Below are positions 59,882 through 64,000 of a DNA stretch of 64,000 bases, one piece after another. This DNA is from Verrucomicrobiales bacterium (lineage in GTDB: Bacteria > Verrucomicrobiota > Verrucomicrobiia > Verrucomicrobiales > DEV007), in NCBI GenBank assembly GCA_012960505.1, contig DUBC01000016.1, positions 248,001-312,000 of the forward strand, in the 5' to 3' direction. Every line of letters starts with the position of its first letter. Position 1 is the first letter of the stretch. A program made the translations under genes and the position numbers. Below the pieces are notes generated by a model that ran no database searches, was not told where the DNA came from, and saw only the letters and a program-made list of their open reading frames with translations.

Positions 59882-60988
59882 ATGATGCAGTTTAAAACAA
59901 TCCTAAAAAACCCTGCAGAGTGGATGCTTAGTAGTGGTCCTCACGGTGAGATTGTGATTAGTAGTCGGATTCGCCTGGCTCGTAATTTACGAGACATTTC
60001 ATTTCCCGGTTGGGCAGTAGAAGAAGACCGGATAGAGATTCTTAATCGAGTTAAGCCGGCAGTGGAAGAACTTAAAGAAATGAACGGAGCTTTTTCTTCT
60101 GATTTGTCGGATCTAACGGCAGTGAAAAAACAGATCCTTGTCGAACGTCATTTAATTAGTCGTGAACAGGCAGCAAAGGCTGCTGGTAGTGCGGCTATTA
60201 TGAATCGCAAACAGACTTTATGTGTGATGATAAATGAAGAAGATCACCTCAGAATGCAATCAATTAAAGCGGGACTAAGTCTCAGCGATGCATATAAAAT
60301 GATCGATGAAGTAGATACTAAATTAGAATCAACTCTAGATTATGCTTTTGATAATCAATACGGCTATCTGACCGCTTGCCCTACTAACCTTGGAACAGGG
60401 ATGAGAGCTTCTGCGATGCTACATCTTCCTGGTTTGGTTCTTTCAGAACAAATCAATAAGGTCATAAATGCTGTGAATAAAATAGGACTAGCAGTGCGTG
60501 GCCTTTACGGTGAAGGAACGGAAGCTCTTGGTAATTTGTTTCAGGTCTCAAATCAACATACGCTCGGTGAACAAGAGAATGAGATTATTGCGAGATTGGA
60601 AAAAGTTATCAGGCAGATCATTGAGCATGAAGAGAATGCTCGTGAAAAATTATATAATGAAAAACAAACTATATTAGATGATAAGATAGGCCGTTCTTAT
60701 GCCATTCTTCGATATGGACACATAATCTCCACTAAAGAGGCTCTTGATTTACTATCTATGCTTAGAGCTGGTGTTGATTTGAGCTATTTTTCTGAAGATA
60801 TTCGAGCTTTAATTGATGTTCTTTTTATGGAGATTCAACCCGCACATTTACAGGTTTTTGCTGATCGCAAGCTTGGTGCAGAGGAAAGAGACTCTTTACG
60901 TGCGGAAATAATGCGTGATAGGTTGAAAAGTTTGCCTGAGCCAAGTAAGTTCTCAGATAATAAGTCAAATGAACAATCTTCCGAATAA
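59882..60988 (+). CDS. mcsB: Protein-arginine kinase McsB
   Basis: A guanidino-kinase-fold enzyme that phosphorylates arginines on proteins to mark them for ClpCP. Visible motifs are SSRIRLARNLRD at the N-terminus, the E-x-D-H-L-R-M loop, the nucleotide-binding catalytic-cysteine loop CPTNLGTGMRAS, and the C-terminal RAEIMRDRLKS. The length of 368 residues is normal for McsB. It sits between mcsA and clpC, the order found in Bacillus, where ctsR normally precedes mcsA. No ctsR is seen here. Confidence 0.94.
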   Translation: MMQFKTILKNPAEWMLSSGPHGEIVISSRIRLARNLRDISFPGWAVEEDRIEILNRVKPAVEELKEMNGAFSSDLSDLTAVKKQILVERHLISREQAAKAAGSAAIMNRKQTLCVMINEEDHLRMQSIKAGLSLSDAYKMIDEVDTKLESTLDYAFDNQYGYLTACPTNLGTGMRASAMLHLPGLVLSEQINKVINAVNKIGLAVRGLYGEGTEALGNLFQVSNQHTLGEQENEIIARLEKVIRQIIEHEENAREKLYNEKQTILDDKIGRSYAILRYGHIISTKEALDLLSMLRAGVDLSYFSEDIRALIDVLFMEIQPAHLQVFADRKLGAEERDSLRAEIMRDRLKSLPEPSKFSDNKSNEQSSE

Positions 60989-61006
60989 GATTAGTTTTAA
61001 CTGAAA

Positions 61007-63505
61007 ATGATGAATAATTTCACACCTCGAGCTCAGCAAGTTTTGGCATTAGCACGCAAAGAAGCTGATCGGTTCAACCACAATTATGTAGGAACTGAAC
61101 ATCTGTTACTTGGTCTAATCAAACTGGGTCAGGGAGTAGCTGTTAATGTTCTGCAGAAAATGAGCTTGGATCTCGAAACTGTTAGAATGGAGGTCGAGAA
61201 GCAAGTGGGATCTGGTCCAGAGACTAAGACTCCCGGCAACATTCCTTACACTCCTAGGGTTAAGAAAGTTTTGGCTCTTGCTGGGAAAGAAGCAAAGGCA
61301 CTGAATCATTCCTATGTTGGCACTGAGCATATTCTCTTAGGGCTTCTTCGAGAAGGTGATGGAGTTGCGGCTAGGGTATTGAAAAACTTAGAAGTAGATA
61401 TTGAACGGACTCGCAATGAAATCTTAAGAGAGTTGGATCCTAATTTTAGCCCTGGTGATTTGGGTGATGAAGATGAGGGGGTCTTTGAGGAAGCTGAAAT
61501 TAGCGGTGGAGGCAAAGAAAGTAAGACTCCAGCCTTACGAGCTTTTGGTAGAGACCTTACGGAGTTAGCTCAAAACAGTGAATTAGATCCTGTCATAGGA
61601 CGTTTAGAAGAAATTGAAAGGGTAATACAGATCCTTTGTCGCCGAACAAAAAATAACCCGGTTCTGATAGGTGAAGCTGGAGTGGGAAAGACGGCTATTA
61701 TTGAAGGTCTTGCACAAGAAATTGTTGCAGGCAATGTTCCTGAACTTTTACGCGACAAGCGAGTCATTACTCTTGATTTGGCATTAATGGTTGCTGGGAC
61801 TAAGTATCGAGGACAGTTCGAGGAGAGAATTAAAGCAGTGATGGATGAGATCGTTCGGGCCAAGAATGTGATTCTTTTTATCGATGAATTGCACACGATC
61901 GTTGGAGCCGGTTCGGCTGAAGGGGCGATGGATGCTTCGAACATAATTAAGCCTGCATTGAGCCGTGGTGAGTTACAGTGTGTCGGCGCGACAACTCTAA
62001 ATGAATATAGAAAATATATTGAAAAAGATGCAGCTTTGGAACGTCGTTTCCAGACAGTTAAGGTTGATGAGCCAAGCGTAAAGGATGCTATCAAAATATT
62101 GCAGGGACTGCAGCATAAGTATGAACTGCATCATAAAGCTAAATATTCGGATGATGCGATTAATTCGGCAGTTACACTTTCAGAGCGTTATTTGACTGGA
62201 AGGTTTTTGCCTGACAAGGCCATTGATATTATGGATGAGGCTGGAGCCAAGGCCCGTATTGGAGCGATGACACGCCCTCCTAAATTTAGGGAACTTGAAA
62301 ATTCCATTGAAGAGATCCGAAAAGAAAAGGAAGAAGCGATAGGTGATCAGGAATATGAAAAGGCTGCCGCATTGCGTGATGAAGAAAAGCAAAAGAAAGC
62401 GCAGTTAGAGGAGATACTTGAAGAGTGGCTAGCTCAGAGTGAAGAGAAGATTATCGATGTTGATGAAGATGATATAATGTCTGTTGTCTCAAAATGGACT
62501 GGAATTCCTCTTCAACGGATGGAGGAGGCTGAGGCTGAGAAGTTATTGAGGATGGAGGATGATTTAAAACTTCATGTTATTGGACAGGATGAGGCAGTCA
62601 CTGCAATTTCTAAGGCATTGAGGAGATCCAGAGCTGATCTTAAGGATCCTAGGCGTCCGATAGGTTCATTTATTTTCCTTGGACCTACCGGTGTTGGTAA
62701 GACGTTTTTGGCGCGCAATTTGGCAGAGTTCATGTTCGGTGATCCTGATGCTCTTATACAAATTGATATGTCGGAGTACATGGAGAAATTTACTTCGAGT
62801 CGTTTAATTGGTTCGCCTCCAGGCTATGTTGGATATGAGGAAGGTGGTCAACTTTCAGAAGCTGTTCGGAGACGCCCGTACTCGGTTGTTCTTTTTGATG
62901 AAATTGAAAAAGCCCATCCTGATGTTATGCATCTTTTGTTGCAGATCCTTGAAGAAGGTACGGTGACCGATAGCCTTGGCCGTAAGGTGGATTTTAGAAA
63001 TACCATCATCATTATGACGTCCAATGTCGGTGCTGAGTTGATTAAGAGGCAAACTTCCCTTGGATTTGGTGCGATGGATAACGAATCTGCAGATTATGAT
63101 GGGATGAAAGAAAAGATACTTGAGCAATCAAAAAAGATTTTCAAACCGGAGTTTCTTAACAGAATCGATGATCAAATTGTCTTCCACATGTTGGAAAAGA
63201 AGGATTTGGTTCAGATAGTTGATTTGGAAATTGCTAAAGTTTTTGATCGCCTCAAGAACCGCGACATCAATGTTAAGCTTGATAACAAGGCGAGAGACTT
63301 TCTAATTGAGGATGGCTATAATCCTGAGTATGGAGCGAGACCACTGAGACGTTCAGTGGAGAAACATTTAGAAGATCCATTAGCAGAGCATTTACTTCGT
63401 GGAGATGTTAAGAAAGGTGATCTTGTCACAGTGACTGTAGATAAGAAGGAAAAGCGCCTCAAATTTAAGGCTGAATCTGGTGAGCCAGTGGCGGAGAAGG
63501 CATAG
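61007..63505 (+). CDS. clpC: AAA+ unfoldase ClpC
   Basis: Two Clp-N repeats (about residues 4-70 and 80-145) open the protein. D1 has Walker A GEAGVGKT near residue 222 and Walker B VILFIDELHT. The UVR-containing M-domain follows (about residues 415-450, IGDQEYEKAAALRDEEKQ). D2 has GPTGVGKTF near residue 565, the second Walker B VVLFDEIEKAHP, and the C-terminal YNPEYGARPLRR. The layout matches ClpC (832 residues), which with ClpP degrades arginine-phosphorylated and other substrates. The start is the ATG at 61007 or the next ATG three bases later. Confidence 0.96.
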   Translation: MMNNFTPRAQQVLALARKEADRFNHNYVGTEHLLLGLIKLGQGVAVNVLQKMSLDLETVRMEVEKQVGSGPETKTPGNIPYTPRVKKVLALAGKEAKALNHSYVGTEHILLGLLREGDGVAARVLKNLEVDIERTRNEILRELDPNFSPGDLGDEDEGVFEEAEISGGGKESKTPALRAFGRDLTELAQNSELDPVIGRLEEIERVIQILCRRTKNNPVLIGEAGVGKTAIIEGLAQEIVAGNVPELLRDKRVITLDLALMVAGTKYRGQFEERIKAVMDEIVRAKNVILFIDELHTIVGAGSAEGAMDASNIIKPALSRGELQCVGATTLNEYRKYIEKDAALERRFQTVKVDEPSVKDAIKILQGLQHKYELHHKAKYSDDAINSAVTLSERYLTGRFLPDKAIDIMDEAGAKARIGAMTRPPKFRELENSIEEIRKEKEEAIGDQEYEKAAALRDEEKQKKAQLEEILEEWLAQSEEKIIDVDEDDIMSVVSKWTGIPLQRMEEAEAEKLLRMEDDLKLHVIGQDEAVTAISKALRRSRADLKDPRRPIGSFIFLGPTGVGKTFLARNLAEFMFGDPDALIQIDMSEYMEKFTSSRLIGSPPGYVGYEEGGQLSEAVRRRPYSVVLFDEIEKAHPDVMHLLLQILEEGTVTDSLGRKVDFRNTIIIMTSNVGAELIKRQTSLGFGAMDNESADYDGMKEKILEQSKKIFKPEFLNRIDDQIVFHMLEKKDLVQIVDLEIAKVFDRLKNRDINVKLDNKARDFLIEDGYNPEYGARPLRRSVEKHLEDPLAEHLLRGDVKKGDLVTVTVDKKEKRLKFKAESGEPVAEKA

Positions 63506-63593
63506 TTTATATGTGACCTTTATTACTGGTATTTTTATTTATAGTTAAAGTCCCTACCTGGGATGATAATATCATTGAACGTATTGGTTCGTA

Positions 63594-64000
63594 ATGCGCA
63601 TAGGATTTGTTTCGACCCGGTTTCATGGCACTGATGGAGTTTCGCTAGAGGCTTCTAAATGGGCAAAGGTTCTTGAAAAAGAGTTAGGTCATGAATGTTT
63701 CTGGTTCGCCGGAAAACTGGACACCCCTGAAAACTCTTCTAGCCTGTGCCCGGAGGCATTTTTTGAACATCCATCCGTCATCTCTTTGCAGGAGAAACTC
63801 TTCAGTGATTTAAATACCTGTTCAAATGATCTTACTGATTCAGTGAATGTTCTTGAGACGGAAATTTATAATTCTTTAGAGAATTTTATCCGCGAATATT
63901 CAATTAATTTGATCATTCCACAGAATGTTTTAGCTATCCCTATGCATGTTCCAATGGGGCTGGCTGTCACTAACATGGCATCGAAGGGATTGCCAATGAT
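63594..64000 (+). CDS. Glycosyltransferase, group 1/GT4-like (3' partial)
   Basis: An ATG at 63594 opens a frame read to the window end (135 codons plus two bases), with no stop. It begins MRIGFVSTRFHGTDGVSLEASKWA, the N-terminal Rossmann-type start of a GT4-type glycosyltransferase, followed by LEKELGHECFWFAGKLD. The rest of the visible part is mostly helical, with LIIPQNVLAIPMHVP. The catalytic C-terminal half with the E-x7-E motif lies outside the window, so the donor and acceptor are unknown. It is 88 bases after the clpC stop. Confidence 0.65.
   Translation, partial: MRIGFVSTRFHGTDGVSLEASKWAKVLEKELGHECFWFAGKLDTPENSSSLCPEAFFEHPSVISLQEKLFSDLNTCSNDLTDSVNVLETEIYNSLENFIREYSINLIIPQNVLAIPMHVPMGLAVTNMASKGLPM

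Noticed and set aside
61570-62094. A 174-codon minus-strand frame opposite clpC
   Set aside because: It is antisense to the conserved D1 ATPase domain, a common artefact of conserved codon pattern; no independent support.

Overview
The window looks like a piece of chromosome from a free-living, probably marine, member of the Verrucomicrobiota. The evidence is the 16S/23S sequence style, several families common in the Planctomycetota/Verrucomicrobiota (planctomycete-type cytochrome c with leucine-rich repeats, DUF1080, Tat-exported Gfo/Idh dehydrogenase, sulfatase), a long-form IspG, and AT-rich coding sequence with few strong Shine-Dalgarno sites. Phylum placement is an inference from gene content and rRNA appearance; no alignment was run. 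I see no phage, IS element, CRISPR array or plasmid feature.

Layout. 1-3.1 kb: cytochrome c/LRR protein (5' end cut by the window), secreted zincin, lipoprotein polysaccharide deacetylase. 3.1-10.8 kb: dynamin-like GTPase, cdsA, dxr, rseP, ispG, trmB, a same-strand run combining phospholipid, isoprenoid and envelope-stress functions. 10.8-16.6 kb: TPR membrane protein, then a short exopolysaccharide export block (secreted Ala-rich protein, beta-barrel, Wzz/BY-kinase, Wza-like protein). 16.6-19.1 kb: pgsA, moaE, gnd. 19.2-25.1 kb: a complete rRNA operon (16S, tRNA-Ala, tRNA-Ile, 23S, 5S) with a good promoter, boxA-like repeats and a terminator.

25.2-31.4 kb: a three-gene sugar module (class I aldolase, Gfo/Idh dehydrogenase, PfkB kinase), an HtrA-type protease and a ParE-type topoisomerase subunit. 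31.5-38.4 kb: a very large protein that I assign tentatively to the pyrophosphate-dependent PEP carboxykinase family, a tandem LOG-domain protein, a beta-propeller protein and trxB. 38.5-40.9 kb: DUF1080 protein and a Tat-exported dehydrogenase whose body is much GC-richer than its surroundings and ends at a strong bidirectional terminator. 40.8-44.9 kb, minus strand: lysA, a caspase-like secreted protein, bioB and an RlpA-like secreted protein. 45-49.1 kb: rpmB, sulfatase, SDR, and convergent folP and hisJ-like phosphatase.

49.3-55.4 kb: secreted protein, pseudopilin, carB, HAD phosphatase, LysR regulator. 55.7-64 kb: rplU, rpmA, trmL, an AP2-like DNA-binding protein, lolD, ilvE, then mcsA-mcsB-clpC (protein-arginine phosphorylation and Clp proteolysis) and the start of a glycosyltransferase cut by the window end.

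Most of the window is housekeeping. The parts most worth a second look are the PPi-PEPCK candidate, the GC-rich block with an AT-rich 5' end, the tandem LOG protein with one decayed active site, the stand-alone AP2-like protein, the caspase-like secreted protein, the sugar module, and mcsAB-clpC without an adjacent ctsR.
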